From JADKAV01 sp037046735 (GTDB taxonomy: Bacteria; Actinomycetota; Actinomycetes; S36-B12; UBA10799): 64,000 nt of DNA. The stretch lies in the NCBI GenBank assembly GCA_037046735.1, contig JBAOHC010000020.1:62001-126000 (forward strand), given 5' to 3'. Made by a program: the position numbers and the translations under genes. Shown here in pieces: positions 1 to 9,116 of this stretch (the stretch's first letter is position 1; each line of letters opens with the position of its first letter). Below the pieces are notes generated by a model that was not told the origin of the DNA, did no database searches, and saw only the letters and a list, made by a program, of their open reading frames with translations.

Positions 1-984
1 CCAATTTCGCACTGCGCGCGACGTGGATCGCCAAGACCGTCAAGGCGCAGAATCCCGACGTCATCACGCTGAACGAGTTGACCAACTGGGTGACGAAGAG
101 CACCAGTGGCGCCAACCTGCCGAATTACGACTACCTGCCGATCCTGTAGGACGCGCTGCGCGCCGAGGGTTTGCGGTTCGAGGTTGCGAGCTTGGTCAAC
201 AACGCGGACCTCGGCTACTCCCCCGAGGTGGGGATTCCGTATGTCAACACCAAGGTCCCCGGCTGCGAGAAGTTCTTCCCGATCGATGACACCGGTGCGT
301 TGCGCTGCCAGGTGCGCCTGAAGGACCGCGACGCGGTGCTGTACAACACAGCGAGTTCGGACCTCGTGTTCACAGGCAATGCCGACGGCGGCAACTTCAC
401 GACGCAGGAGAGTTTCACCGTTGCCGGGTCCAAACTGTCCTTCAACCGAGGCTGGGCCAGCGCGGCCTTCACGTGGCAGGGCAAGCCGGTGACCGTCATG
501 ACGGCCCATCTTGAGGTCGAGTCGCAGGACGGCAAGGGCAAGAAGGGCGGCTACGGCTTCAAGAACTGGCCGTCGAAGATCCAGGTCGCGCAGGGCAAAC
601 AGATGCTGAGGATCGCGCAGGCGAAGGCAGAAGCAGACTGAGGGCCGCATCATTCTCGCCGGCGATTTCAACTCCGATGCCAACGGCTACTACAGCCCGA
701 CCTACCGGAACCTGACCAAGAGCTACTTCAAGGACTCCTGGAAGCAGGCTGGCGGCACGTTCGGCAAGGCCGTCGGCGCGACCTGCTGCCAGGTCGGCAA
801 CCTCAAGAGCAGCAAGCGTCTGGCCTCCGGCGATCCGGTCATCCCGACGCGCATCGACCTGATCCTCAACCGCAAGGCGCAGGCGGTATGGACGAAGATC
901 GACGGCAAGAAGTACATGCAGAAGAAGCAGCCGGTCTGGCAGTCCGACCACTACTTCTACGCAGCGGCGATCAATCTACGATAG
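1..984 (+). pseudogene. endonuclease/exonuclease/phosphatase family gene, 5' truncated and broken
   Basis: The frame open from base 3 encodes an EEP-type nuclease/phosphatase (expected secreted): an early LNELTNW segment carries the metal-binding Glu, and a late segment carries the GDFNSDANGYYS motif (Asp/Asn) and a terminal SDH motif. The reading frame is broken twice. A TAG codon at 147-149 interrupts continuous coding sequence, and a frame change near 636-642 is needed to pass from ...AKAEAD into TEGRIILAGDFN. The conserved 3' part then runs to a TAG at 982-984. The true start lies left of the window. Both lesions are seen directly. Whether they are mutations or sequencing errors cannot be decided here, and many other genes in this window show the same kind of lesion. 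Confidence 0.7.
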
Positions 985-1000
985 AAAGTCACCTGATAGG

Positions 1001-1034
1001 TTGCTTTTGTCGAACATATGTTCTACAATGAACT
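1001..1034 (+). promoter_or_regulatory. SOS-type promoter: LexA-like box inside a -35/-10 spacer
   Basis: TTGCTT (1001-1006) and TACAAT (1024-1029) are separated by exactly 17 nt. The spacer holds TCGAACATATGTTC, whose arms GAAC (1012-1015) and GTTC (1020-1023) form a perfect palindrome. This matches the GAACnnnnGTTC core of Gram-positive/actinobacterial LexA boxes, with one mismatch in the outer flank. The GTG start follows the -10 by only 5 nt, so the transcript is probably leaderless. LexA control of 13E12/DUF222 genes is known in mycobacteria. Repression here is inferred. Confidence 0.75.
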
Positions 1035-2276
1035 GTGATCGACAGTGTGGCACCCCCGGAACCGGACCTGGCCGGCCTGCTGGCCCACTTTGAGGGGTTG
1101 GACGACCAGGACATCACCGACGCGTTGCAGGCCCGGGTGCGTGCCCGTAGGCGCGCCGAGGCTGAGGATGCGGCGTTCATGCGGGTGCTGCACGCCCGGA
1201 TCATCGATGCCAACCGCGGGTTCGTGAACGGGGCGACCGCGGAGATCGGGCTGATGCTGGGGATCTCGGGCAGGTCGGCGGAATACCTGGTCGAGACCGG
1301 CTACGAGCTCACCGCCCGCAGCCTGGTCTGGCAGGCGCTGCACGACGGGCTGATCGACGCCCTCAAGGCCCGCAAGATCGTGACGCTGCTCGATGACGTC
1401 CCCGACCCCCAACGCGCGGAACTGGAGAAGATCGCGATCGGGTACGCCGCCGATCACACCCCCGCCCAGCTACACCGCCGCCTGCTGCGGATGACCTGCG
1501 ACGAGGACCCCCAGGAGAAGCTGCGCGATCAGGCCCTGGCCCGCCGCCACGTCAGTGTGATCCTGGCCGGGCACGGCATGGCCTACGTCAGCATCTACGC
1601 CAGCCTCGAGCACGCCCAGGCATTCATGCAGGGCATCGATGACCTGGCCGAGAACCCGGCCTGCGCCGACCCCTACGGACAAGGCGACGCCCGCAGCCTC
1701 GACCAGCGCCGCGCCGACGCCCTGATCGGGTTCATCAACGACCACTCGTCCTGGGACGTCACCGTGCAGGTCCAGATCCCCGCCGACATGCTGATGGGTG
1801 TCGAGACCAAAGGAGCCGACCTCAACGGCTCACCGTGTACCCGCCAACTGGCCCTACACCTGGCCTGGTCCCCCGACGCCCGTTCGACCCGGCTGGTCAC
1901 CGACCCCCTGACCGGGCTCATCGATGCCGGCACCCACAACTACGAGATCCCCGCCAAAGTACGCACAGCAGTGCGCCTGCGAGACCGGCTGTGCCGCTTC
2001 CCGGGCTGCACCCACCCCGCCGAATTCACCGACACCGACCACGTCATCCCCTACCGCGTCAACGGCCTGACCCACACCGACACCCTGGCCTGCCTGTGCC
2101 GCTTCCACCACCGCATCAAAACCTTCGAAGCCTGGCAACTGACCACCGACGACACCTACGCCCACACCATCACCTGGCACGGACCCCTGGGCACCACCGC
2201 CACCACCCGACCCGACGACTACCGACCCAGCAACCAACACCACCCCCGCCGCGGCCGCACCCCCCGGCGCGACTAA
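1035..2276 (+). CDS. DUF222 / HNH endonuclease (13E12 repeat family)
   Basis: 413 aa. The N-terminal ~250 residues are the Arg/Ala/Leu-rich helical DUF222 region of actinobacterial '13E12 repeat' proteins. The C-terminus carries an HNH nuclease with zinc-type cysteines: CRFPGC, then DTDHVIPY, then LCRFHHRIK (residues about 320-360). The GTG start is chosen because a consensus-like -10 box lies 5 nt upstream and no Shine-Dalgarno is visible. The gene stands alone between the broken nuclease gene and SulP. Family members are often multicopy, and a second, diverged copy lies at 15697-16908. The biological role of the family is poorly defined; mobile-element association and DNA-damage induction are reported for mycobacterial relatives. 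Family assignment is secure, function is not. Confidence 0.9.
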   Translation: MIDSVAPPEPDLAGLLAHFEGLDDQDITDALQARVRARRRAEAEDAAFMRVLHARIIDANRGFVNGATAEIGLMLGISGRSAEYLVETGYELTARSLVWQALHDGLIDALKARKIVTLLDDVPDPQRAELEKIAIGYAADHTPAQLHRRLLRMTCDEDPQEKLRDQALARRHVSVILAGHGMAYVSIYASLEHAQAFMQGIDDLAENPACADPYGQGDARSLDQRRADALIGFINDHSSWDVTVQVQIPADMLMGVETKGADLNGSPCTRQLALHLAWSPDARSTRLVTDPLTGLIDAGTHNYEIPAKVRTAVRLRDRLCRFPGCTHPAEFTDTDHVIPYRVNGLTHTDTLACLCRFHHRIKTFEAWQLTTDDTYAHTITWHGPLGTTATTRPDDYRPSNQHHPRRGRTPRRD

Positions 2277-2310
2277 CCGCAGTCGCGTATCCGCACAAAC
2301 GCGACATGAT

Positions 2311-2335
2311 CCCGATTGATCTGCACGTAATCGGG
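2311..2335. terminator. small stem-loop downstream of DUF222-HNH gene
   Basis: CCCGATT (2311-2317) and AATCGGG (2329-2335) form a 7-bp perfect stem with an 11-nt loop, 34 bases after the HNH stop. There is no U-tract, so it is only a weak candidate terminator. Confidence 0.3.
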
Positions 2336-2358
2336 GATGAACGCGAGTTAACGCCCGC

Positions 2359-3984
2359 GTGAACGCTAGCCTTACGCGGGTGGCTGTGGCTTCTATCTTC
2401 TCAATGCGCAATGTGCTGGCGGGTGTGTCAGTCGGCGCTTACATGATTCCGCAGGCCATGGCCTACGGATCCTTGGCCGGGGTGTCCCCGTCGGTGAGTC
2501 TGACAATCGCTGCGGTTCCGTTGATCGCTTACATGTTGTTGGGTCGAAACCCCTACATGTCGCTGGGCCCGGAATCCGCCGTGGCCCTGATGGCTGCCGC
2601 TGCCGTCGCCCCTGCGGTGGCACAGTACGACGTGGAACTGACGACGGCCCTGGCGATCACAACCGCACTCGTCGGCCTCATCCTCGGGATCGGCTGGCTC
2701 GTCAAAGCCTCCTTCCTGGCCGACCTGCTCTCCCACCCCATCCTGGTCGGGTACCTCACCGGTGTGGCAGCGCTGATGGTCATGTCGCAGTTGTCCAAGA
2801 TCCTGGGCTACGACGTTGATGGCGACACCCTCTCGGGGCTGTTGAGCACCGACTGGCAGATGCCCAACCCGCAGACCCTTTCCATCGCGGTCATCGTCGT
2901 GGTGATCGCCGCGATCTCGGCCAAGATCGACAAGAAGATCCCCGGCATCCTCATCGGCCTGATCGTTGCCACCTTCGTCAGCCTCTGGATGGATGTCCCG
3001 ACCGTGGGCCCGGTGTCCCTTGAGGTTCCCATCCTGGACCTGGGCGGCATCTCCCTTGAACTCGTGGGCTTGCTGATCCTGCCCGCACTGAGCATCGCAC
3101 TGGTGTCGTTCACCGACGTCATGATCACCTCGCGCGCGTTTGCCGGTAAAGCGCGCCCGGATTCCGGCGTCGAGATGCGCGCCTTGGCCGCCGCTCAACT
3201 CGCGACCGGCATGGTCGGCGGATACCCGATGTCGGCGTCCTCCTCGCGCACCGCACTCGCCTTCTCCTCTGGCGCGACCACCCGCTTCTACTCGATCTTC
3301 GTCGTCGCGGTGTTGATCGCTGGACCCTTGATGATTCCTGGCGTCATCGAACAGGTGCCGATCGCCGCCTTGGCCGGCGTCATCCTGTACGCGGCCTTCA
3401 CGCTGGTCATGCCCAAGGAGTGGCGCGCCCTGGCCCGCTTCCGCTGGTCGGAGGCGGCGATCGCCGGCGCCTGCGCCTTCAGCGTGGTCGCCTTCGGCAT
3501 CCTGCCAGGCGTGATTGTGGCGATCGCCCTGTCGATCGGCGAGTTCATCGCCCGTCTGTCCCGGCCCCACGACGGGGTGCTCGGCTTCGTTCCCAACGTG
3601 CCCGGTATGCACGATGTCGATGATCACGCCGCCACCGTGACAGTGCCTGGCATGGTGGCGTTCCGATACGACGCCCCGCTGTTCTTCATGAACGCTTACG
3701 ACTTCTTCTACAAGGTCACAGCAGCGATCGAGCCCGACACCCGAGTGGTGATCCTGAACATGGAGGCCAACGTCGAACTCGACACCACGGCACTCAACGT
3801 GCTCGAGGAGCTGTACGACACGCTTAACGAAGACGACATTCAACTCTGGCTGGCACGGGTCAAGAACGATGTGCGGATGCCGATGGAGGACCATGGCGTG
3901 GCTGAGGTGATCGGCCACGACCACATGTACCCCACACTCAGCGCCGCTGTGGCTCAGTACCGCCGGCAGTTCCTCACCGGCTGA
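2359..3984 (+). CDS. SulP family anion permease with STAS domain
   Basis: 541 aa inner-membrane transporter of the SulP/SLC26 family (sulfate, bicarbonate or other anions by H+ or Na+ coupling). The SulP signature AYMIPQAMAYG lies near the N-terminus, followed by about 10-12 hydrophobic segments up to residue ~400. A cytoplasmic STAS domain (residues about 420-540) includes VVILNMEANVELDTTALNVL. The start is a GTG at 2359; an ATG at 2404 (MRNVLAGVSVG) would also give a normal SulP N-terminus. No linked carbonic anhydrase or assimilation gene shows which anion is carried. The 3' end overlaps the convergent ABC ATPase gene by 11 bp. Confidence 0.9.
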   Translation: MNASLTRVAVASIFSMRNVLAGVSVGAYMIPQAMAYGSLAGVSPSVSLTIAAVPLIAYMLLGRNPYMSLGPESAVALMAAAAVAPAVAQYDVELTTALAITTALVGLILGIGWLVKASFLADLLSHPILVGYLTGVAALMVMSQLSKILGYDVDGDTLSGLLSTDWQMPNPQTLSIAVIVVVIAAISAKIDKKIPGILIGLIVATFVSLWMDVPTVGPVSLEVPILDLGGISLELVGLLILPALSIALVSFTDVMITSRAFAGKARPDSGVEMRALAAAQLATGMVGGYPMSASSSRTALAFSSGATTRFYSIFVVAVLIAGPLMIPGVIEQVPIAALAGVILYAAFTLVMPKEWRALARFRWSEAAIAGACAFSVVAFGILPGVIVAIALSIGEFIARLSRPHDGVLGFVPNVPGMHDVDDHAATVTVPGMVAFRYDAPLFFMNAYDFFYKVTAAIEPDTRVVILNMEANVELDTTALNVLEELYDTLNEDDIQLWLARVKNDVRMPMEDHGVAEVIGHDHMYPTLSAAVAQYRRQFLTG

Positions 3985-4705
3985 CGCGAGCCAGGAAGGC
4001 GCGCGTCAAGTCCTGCTGGGGTGCACTGAACAGCTCCTGCGGCGGACCTTGCTCCAGTACCTGGCCGTGCGCGAGGAAGCAGACCCGGTCGGCGACCTCC
4101 CGGGCAAAGTCCATCTCATGGGTGGCCATGATGATCGTCATCCCCTCGGTCTTCAACTCCCGGATGACGTCCAGCACTTCACCGACCAGCAAGGGGTCGA
4201 GGGCGGAGGTCACCTCATCGAACAGCATCGCCTCGGGCTTCATCGCCAACGCCCGCACAATCGCCACCCGCTGCTGCTGACCGCCGGACAGCCGGTCCGG
4301 GTAGTCATGGGCCTTGTCCGAGAGCCCGAACCGTTCCAACAGGTCCCCCGCACTCGACTCAGCCACATCCTTGCTCTGCCCGAGCACTTTGCGGGGCGCC
4401 AAAGTGATGTTCTCCAGCACCGACATGTGCGGGAAGAGGTTGAACTGCTGGAACACGATGCCGACCTTCTGCCGTGCTTGATCCAGGTCGACATCGTGGG
4501 CGGTGACCTCGATGTCGCCCACCCAGACCGTGCCGGCATCAACAGGCTCCAGACCGTTCAGGCAGCGCAACAGGGTGGACTTGCCAGAGCCGGAGGCTCC
4601 GATCAGGCAAACCACCTCGTGCAGGTCGACCGACATCGACATACCCCGCAGGACGGCGTTGTCCCCGAACGCCTTGTGCACGTCCGCAACCCTGATGAAA
4701 GTCAC
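3974..4705 (-). CDS. polar amino-acid ABC transporter, ATP-binding protein (GlnQ/ArtP type)
   Basis: 243 aa cytoplasmic ATPase that energises the adjacent permease. Walker A GASGSGKST lies near residue 36, followed by the Q-loop QQFNLFPHMSVLENI, the signature LSGGQQQR, Walker B AMLFDEVTSALDP and H-loop ATHEM. The spacing, including LFPHMTV-like text, is typical of the polar amino-acid uptake (PAAT) subfamily. Its ATG overlaps the stop of the permease gene (ATGA at 4702-4705), so the genes are translationally coupled: solute-binding protein, permease, ATPase. The substrate is not deducible beyond 'polar amino acid', perhaps glutamine/glutamate or arginine. Confidence 0.93.
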   Translation of the reverse strand: MTFIRVADVHKAFGDNAVLRGMSMSVDLHEVVCLIGASGSGKSTLLRCLNGLEPVDAGTVWVGDIEVTAHDVDLDQARQKVGIVFQQFNLFPHMSVLENITLAPRKVLGQSKDVAESSAGDLLERFGLSDKAHDYPDRLSGGQQQRVAIVRALAMKPEAMLFDEVTSALDPLLVGEVLDVIRELKTEGMTIIMATHEMDFAREVADRVCFLAHGQVLEQGPPQELFSAPQQDLTRAFLARVSR

Positions 4706-5574
4706 GAGGTACCCGCCATCCGGCGGCGGGTGTCACGCTTCTGCAGCCAGTCGGTCAAGCGGGTCAGGGGTAGCGTGATGGCCACGAAGAACAGCGCCGC
4801 GACCACGTAGGCCGTGTAGTTGAAGTTCGCTGACGCGCTGATCTGAGCCGCGCGCAGGATCTCGATCGGACCCAGCAGGGATACCAGGGCGGTCTCCTTC
4901 TGCAATGCGATGAAGTCGTTCAGCAGTGGCGGCACCACCCTGCGCACGGCCTGCGGGAGCACGACGTAGCGGGTGGTCTGCACCGACGACAGCCCCAGCG
5001 AGCGGGCAGCGGCACGTTGCGACGGATGGATGCTCTCGATCCCCGCGCGGTACACCTCCGCGACGTAGGCGGTATAGGACAGGATCAGGGCCACAGTGCC
5101 CCAGATCACCGGTGAGTTCGGCACCCCTTTGAGCTGCAGCGCGGGGACCCCGAAGCCGAGCAGCAGGATGACCAGAATCGTTGGCACTCCGCGGAAGAAG
5201 TCGACGTACACCGTGCACAGGATCCGGATCGGCAAGGCGACCGGTCCGCGCAGCCCGCGGCCCAACGCGATGACCAGGGCCAGGATCAGAATGCAGACCT
5301 CGGCGATGAGGAAGATCTTGATGTTGAGGGCGAATGCCTTGACCAGGGTCGGCCAGGCCGCCACGGCCTCATCCCAGTTGAAGAACGTCTCCTTGACGGC
5401 GTCCCACCCGGGGGTAGCCGTGACCAGGAACGCCAGAACCGCGAAGACGACGACCGTGGACAGGCTGGCGATGACGGCATCGCGACGAGCCTTGCGCTTA
5501 CCCCGGGCATACCGCTGTGGGTCCACATACGGAATGAGAGGGGCCTCCAGCGGCGCCTCAGCGGGGGTCGTCAT
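4702..5574 (-). CDS. amino-acid ABC transporter permease (HisM/GlnP type)
   Basis: 290 aa integral membrane subunit. A ~35-residue hydrophilic N-terminus precedes a first TM (about 36-56) and then the His/Glu/Gln/Arg permease domain, which includes YVDFFRGVPTILVILLLGFG. The EAA loop reads AARSLGLSSVQTTRYVVLPQAVRRVVPPL, the ATPase-docking site. One subunit is present, so the pore is probably a homodimer. It sits four bases into the ATPase gene downstream and 4 bp after the binding-protein stop upstream. The first TM plus long spacer resembles actinobacterial glutamate-type permeases. Confidence 0.92.
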   Translation of the reverse strand: MTTPAEAPLEAPLIPYVDPQRYARGKRKARRDAVIASLSTVVVFAVLAFLVTATPGWDAVKETFFNWDEAVAAWPTLVKAFALNIKIFLIAEVCILILALVIALGRGLRGPVALPIRILCTVYVDFFRGVPTILVILLLGFGVPALQLKGVPNSPVIWGTVALILSYTAYVAEVYRAGIESIHPSQRAAARSLGLSSVQTTRYVVLPQAVRRVVPPLLNDFIALQKETALVSLLGPIEILRAAQISASANFNYTAYVVAALFFVAITLPLTRLTDWLQKRDTRRRMAGTS

Positions 5575-5578
5575 GAAG

Positions 5579-6451
5579 CTACTCGGTGAAGTAAGGGGCG
5601 TCCTTGCCGACCAGCCACTCGTCCTGGATCTGCTGCAACTCCCCCGAGTCCTTGAGGTTCGTCAGCGCGAAGTTGACGCAACTGACCAGCGGGCTGCCCT
5701 TGGCCATGAGCAGGCCGAACTGCTCGCCACCCTCCTGGGCGGGGAACTGACCGACGATCTTGGCGTTGTCGAACTCGGCAGCCGTCACGTAGTACGCGGT
5801 GGGCAGGTCGACGACGATCCCATCGATCTGTCCGGCCTCCAAAGCGCTCTTGGCGTCGTTCGTGTCGTTGTAGACCATGGGTTGCTGGGTGGGCTGGATC
5901 GTCTCGGTGATGAAGTCGAGGCTGGTGGTCCCCACCTGCGCACCGAGTTTGGCCTGCTGGAGTTCCTGCAGCGACGTCGCGTTAGCGATCGGCGAGTCCT
6001 CAAGAGCCACCACCGCCTGGTTGACGGTGTAATAGCCCTCGGAGAAGTCGACGGCCTTCTGCCGCTTCGGGGTGATCGAGATCTGGTTGATGTCGAAGTC
6101 GAAGTCCTTCGCCCCCGGCGCGTACGACTTGTTGAAGGGGACCGTCACCCACGTCACCTGCTCCTGGCTGAACCCGAGTTGATCCGCGACGGCGTAGGCC
6201 ACGGCGGACTCGAAGCCCTTGCCGTTGCTGGGATCGTCGTCCTCGAAGTACGGCGGGTAGGCCGGCTTGTCGGTGCCGATGGTCAGCGTCCCCGCGTTCA
6301 GGGTCTGCAGGCTCTCGGCAGTGCAGTCGGCGCTACTGGCGGGCGCCGGGCTGGCACTACTCGTGGTGGTATCGGCTTCGCTGGCGCACCCGGCAAGGGC
6401 CAGGGCGGCCACGGCGGGCAGGGCAGCGGACATCAACAGGGAACGGCGCAT
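5579..6451 (-). CDS. amino-acid ABC transporter substrate-binding lipoprotein
   Basis: About 290 aa. The signal peptide MRRSLLMSAALPAVAALALAGC ends in a lipobox (LAGC), so the protein should be lipid-anchored outside the membrane. The mature part is a bacterial extracellular solute-binding family 3 fold. It includes GTLTIGTDKPAYPPYF, DFDINQISITPKRQKAVDFSEGYY and a late QLGAQVGTTSLDFI-type hinge. The ATG at 6451 is preferred because a GAGG Shine-Dalgarno lies upstream. The open frame extends four codons further (TTG at 6463). First gene of the importer operon. Confidence 0.92.
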   Translation of the reverse strand: MRRSLLMSAALPAVAALALAGCASEADTTTSSASPAPASSADCTAESLQTLNAGTLTIGTDKPAYPPYFEDDDPSNGKGFESAVAYAVADQLGFSQEQVTWVTVPFNKSYAPGAKDFDFDINQISITPKRQKAVDFSEGYYTVNQAVVALEDSPIANATSLQELQQAKLGAQVGTTSLDFITETIQPTQQPMVYNDTNDAKSALEAGQIDGIVVDLPTAYYVTAAEFDNAKIVGQFPAQEGGEQFGLLMAKGSPLVSCVNFALTNLKDSGELQQIQDEWLVGKDAPYFTE

Positions 6452-6523
6452 CACAATCCTCAAGAAACTCGCGGTTGTCCTATCGTGCCGTACCCGGCCC
6501 GACGGCCAGGAACGCGCCCCGGT

Positions 6524-6949
6524 TTACTCCGTCACCGTGACCGTGTACACCATTGCGTCCATCTCACTGGTGCTGTCGGTCAGCGTCACCGTGGCAGTGC
6601 CCACGGCCAGCGCCTGCGCACCAGGATTGAAGACCGCATCGCCCTGCTTGCCGCCCTTGGTGACCGACACCACGGCGGGGTCACTGGACTGGATGTCCCA
6701 ATTCCCGGGCTTGGCGCCGACGTCGAAGTTGATGGACCGGCCGACCGTGGCGGTCACCTCGGTCTCATCTGGCGCGACCATGATCGGACCGATCTCGCTG
6801 GCCATCGGACTGGCAGCGGTCTCGGTCGGGCTGGCCACCGCCGAGGTCTGCACCGGAGTGGGGCTGCTCGTGGTGTCCGTGGACGATGAGGAGCACCCGG
6901 TCAGGGCAAGAACAGCGGCCGTACCAGCGATCACTATGACGGTTTTCAT
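6524..6949 (-). CDS. small lipoprotein with Ig-like / chagasin-like domain
   Basis: 141 aa if started at the ATG at 6949, which gives a clean lipoprotein signal MKTVIVIAGTAAVLALTGC and has AGGA upstream. The open frame extends further 5' but that part lacks signal-peptide logic. A Ser/Thr/Pro-rich linker (20-50) is followed by a ~90-residue all-beta stretch. This contains VGRSINFDVGAKPGNWDIQ, SSDPAVVSV and AVGTATVTL, a pattern seen in bacterial Big/Ig-like domains and, more loosely, in chagasin-type (I42) cysteine protease inhibitors. The NPTTGYxW loop of true chagasins is not evident, so inhibition is not claimed. Monocistronic, next to another exported protein. Confidence 0.7.
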   Translation of the reverse strand: MKTVIVIAGTAAVLALTGCSSSSTDTTSSPTPVQTSAVASPTETAASPMASEIGPIMVAPDETEVTATVGRSINFDVGAKPGNWDIQSSDPAVVSVTKGGKQGDAVFNPGAQALAVGTATVTLTDSTSEMDAMVYTVTVTE

Positions 6950-7025
6950 ACGTTTTATCCTATCTAGTCGAAGGAGCGGAGGTAGGAGACGACAGCGTGT
7001 GGCGCCCCCTACATCCACGTGGTGC

Positions 7026-7529
7026 TCACTGCTGTGAGTAGGCGATCCGCCCGATCCGCATGCCATCGGTGAAGATGTCGGTCTTCAGTGCCTGGTTCAG
7101 CAGGGCTGCCTGTCCCAGCGCCAGGTTGACCTTGGCCTTCACCACGCGCTTGCCCTGCTTGAGGTTCGCCATGTCGAGCAACTCGTAGTCCGGCCCGACG
7201 CCCACGACCGTGACCGCGACGCTCTCGTTCGACAGGTCGAACACCGGCTGCTTGATCTTCAGACTGGCGTCGGCGCGGACGAACTTCAGACCGCCCTTGC
7301 ACGCGATGGTGTCCTGATCCAAGGCGTTGCCCGGGAACGTGAACAGGCCATCGGCGACGTTCGTGGCCTTGCCGGTGGCATCGACCATGGCGATCTCGCT
7401 GATCGCATTCAGTGTCTTCTTGTTGAACTGCAGTTCACACAGACCTTGGTCCTTAGCGTTCGCCGGACCGGCCACCAACGCCGCCGCCAGCCCGGCAACC
7501 GCAGCGCCCGCCAGAAGTGCCTTACGCAT
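7026..7529 (-). CDS. secreted protein of unknown function
   Basis: 167 aa from the ATG at 7529, supported by a strong GGAGGGGA Shine-Dalgarno. A Sec signal peptide MRKALLAGAAVAGLAAALVAG is cleaved probably after ANA (about residue 27). The mature ~140 aa has two cysteines (GLCELQF near its start and TIACKGGLKF) that could form a disulfide. It ends KTDIFTDGMRIGRIAYSQQ. I recognise no domain. It lies in the same direction as the preceding small lipoprotein gene but 76 bp apart. Confidence 0.7.
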   Translation of the reverse strand: MRKALLAGAAVAGLAAALVAGPANAKDQGLCELQFNKKTLNAISEIAMVDATGKATNVADGLFTFPGNALDQDTIACKGGLKFVRADASLKIKQPVFDLSNESVAVTVVGVGPDYELLDMANLKQGKRVVKAKVNLALGQAALLNQALKTDIFTDGMRIGRIAYSQQ

Positions 7530-7621
7530 ACCGATCTCCCCTCCAATGTGTCCCCGCATCCGGTGCATCGGCAGCCAACCGGTACGGCTCAAGTGGTCAT
7601 GCCCGAGTTGTGATCTTTCGA

Positions 7622-8239
7622 TCAGCGGATGACGGCCCAGTTGAACTGGGCATCACCCATGGCCTGCATCACGGTCAACCACATCGGCATGAGCATCTCG
7701 ACCCCCCGGGCCGTCGCCAGTCCGCCGAGGTCGATGATCTGCTCCCATCCGAACGAGGTGAGCAGATCGCGCACGAGTTGTTTGGCGACCACATCGTCGC
7801 CGGACAGGAAGACTGCGGAGGGAGCTGGCAGGGCCCCGGGGTTCAGCATCAGGGGGGCGGTGAGGGTGTTCAGGCTCTTGACGACGGCAGTGGCAGGCAG
7901 GACACGCTGAATCCGTTCGGCGAGGCTTTCCGTCTGCTCGGTGAACAAGGTGGGCGGGAATCCCGCGCTGAAGTCGAGCGGATTGGCCACGTCCAGCAGG
8001 ACCTTGCCCGTCAACTCATCGGTGAGACTCTCAAGCACCCCCACGCAGACCCCGCCGTTGAGGGCGTTGATCACCAGTCCCGCGTGGCAGGCCTCCGAGA
8101 GGGTCACCAGGGCCACCCCGTCGGGCGCCTGCCTTCCGCGGGGATCGCGGGTGCCCATCATCACGCTGTGCCCCGCCTGGGACAGGCCGTCCGCAAGCGC
8201 CTGCCCGACCATGCCCGTTCCCAGAATGCCGATGTTCAT
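7622..8239 (-). CDS. F420-dependent NADP reductase-like NAD(P)-binding protein
   Basis: 205 aa. An N-terminal Rossmann fold starts immediately (MNIGILGTGMVGQALADGL; GxGxxG/A) with GTRDP at the end of strand 2. This is the arrangement of the NADPH:F420 oxidoreductase (Fno)/YrpG family that transfers hydride between NADP and F420. Later segments (DVANPLD, VKSLNT, FLSGDD, IDLGGLATARGVEML) match the same family. Monocistronic. True Fno activity needs F420 in the cell, which the PPOX-class protein at 49748 makes plausible but does not prove. Other members are dinucleotide-binding proteins of unknown substrate. Confidence 0.8.
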   Translation of the reverse strand: MNIGILGTGMVGQALADGLSQAGHSVMMGTRDPRGRQAPDGVALVTLSEACHAGLVINALNGGVCVGVLESLTDELTGKVLLDVANPLDFSAGFPPTLFTEQTESLAERIQRVLPATAVVKSLNTLTAPLMLNPGALPAPSAVFLSGDDVVAKQLVRDLLTSFGWEQIIDLGGLATARGVEMLMPMWLTVMQAMGDAQFNWAVIR

Positions 8240-8282
8240 GGCTCATCGTCGCACCCAGAGGTGCAGGCGTAAACGGCTCGCG

Positions 8283-9116
8283 TCAGATGCCGTTGGGCGC
8301 AGGCGGCAGGTCCGCGTAGTCGGCAGCGCGCTTCTCGCCTTTGGCCGCGAAGCTCTCCATCATGTCCGCGGGCTGGAACGCACCGGTCTGCCACAGCGAG
8401 ATCTGGTGCAGGCTGTCCGACACGGCGTGGTCGCGAGCGTAGACGAGGGCTTCTTTGGCTCCCCAGATGGTGAGCGGGCTCTTGGTCGCGATCTCGGCGG
8501 CGATCTCCAGCACCCCACTGACCAGGGAAGCGTGGTCGTCGAAGACCTGATTGACCAGGCCCACTTCGGCGGCACGGGCCGCGCTCATCTTGCGTCCGGT
8601 GTAGACGAGTTCTCTCGCGACGCCGTCCGGGATCAGTTTGGGCAACCGCTGCAGCGTGCCCACATCCGCGGTCATCCCGATGTTGGTCTCCTGGATCACG
8701 AAGTAGGCGTCGGCACTGGCGTACCGCATGTCCGCGGCACACACCATGTCCACGGCACCACCGATGCAGCCACCCTGAATCGCCGCCAACACCGGGACCC
8801 GCGCCTGCTCGAGGGCGGTGAAGGACTGCTGCAGGCGCTTGACCAGGAGCATGAAGGTGGCGTTGCGGCGGCCCGGTTCGCCGTCCATGCTCAGCCCACT
8901 GCTCGTGAAGACGGACAGATCCATGCCCGCGCTGAAGTGTTTGCCGGTGCTGGAGATGACGATGGCTCGCACATCCCCGCGATCGCTGAGTTCCCCCACG
9001 AGCGCCGGCAGGTCGGACCAGAACGCCGGGATCATGGTGTTCAAAGCCTCCGGCCGGGACAGTTGAATGTGCCCGACCTTGCCCTCGATGGTGACGTCGA
9101 AACAGGTTGACTGCAT
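8283..9116 (-). CDS. enoyl-CoA hydratase/isomerase, dienoyl-CoA isomerase-like
   Basis: 277 aa from the ATG at 9116, which follows a GGGAGGT Shine-Dalgarno; the longer open frame upstream is non-coding. Crotonase fold. The first oxyanion loop is GKHFSAGMDL and the second AIQGGCIGGAVDMVCA. The segment QETNIGMTADVGTLQRLPK keeps the Glu and Asp of delta3,5-delta2,4-dienoyl-CoA isomerases (ECH1 type), in the characteristic xxADVGTLQRLP context. It probably repositions double bonds during beta-oxidation of unsaturated fatty acids; plain hydratase activity is the alternative. It is divergent from the MMPL gene and linked to no other beta-oxidation gene here. Confidence 0.85.
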   Translation of the reverse strand: MQSTCFDVTIEGKVGHIQLSRPEALNTMIPAFWSDLPALVGELSDRGDVRAIVISSTGKHFSAGMDLSVFTSSGLSMDGEPGRRNATFMLLVKRLQQSFTALEQARVPVLAAIQGGCIGGAVDMVCAADMRYASADAYFVIQETNIGMTADVGTLQRLPKLIPDGVARELVYTGRKMSAARAAEVGLVNQVFDDHASLVSGVLEIAAEIATKSPLTIWGAKEALVYARDHAVSDSLHQISLWQTGAFQPADMMESFAAKGEKRAADYADLPPAPNGI

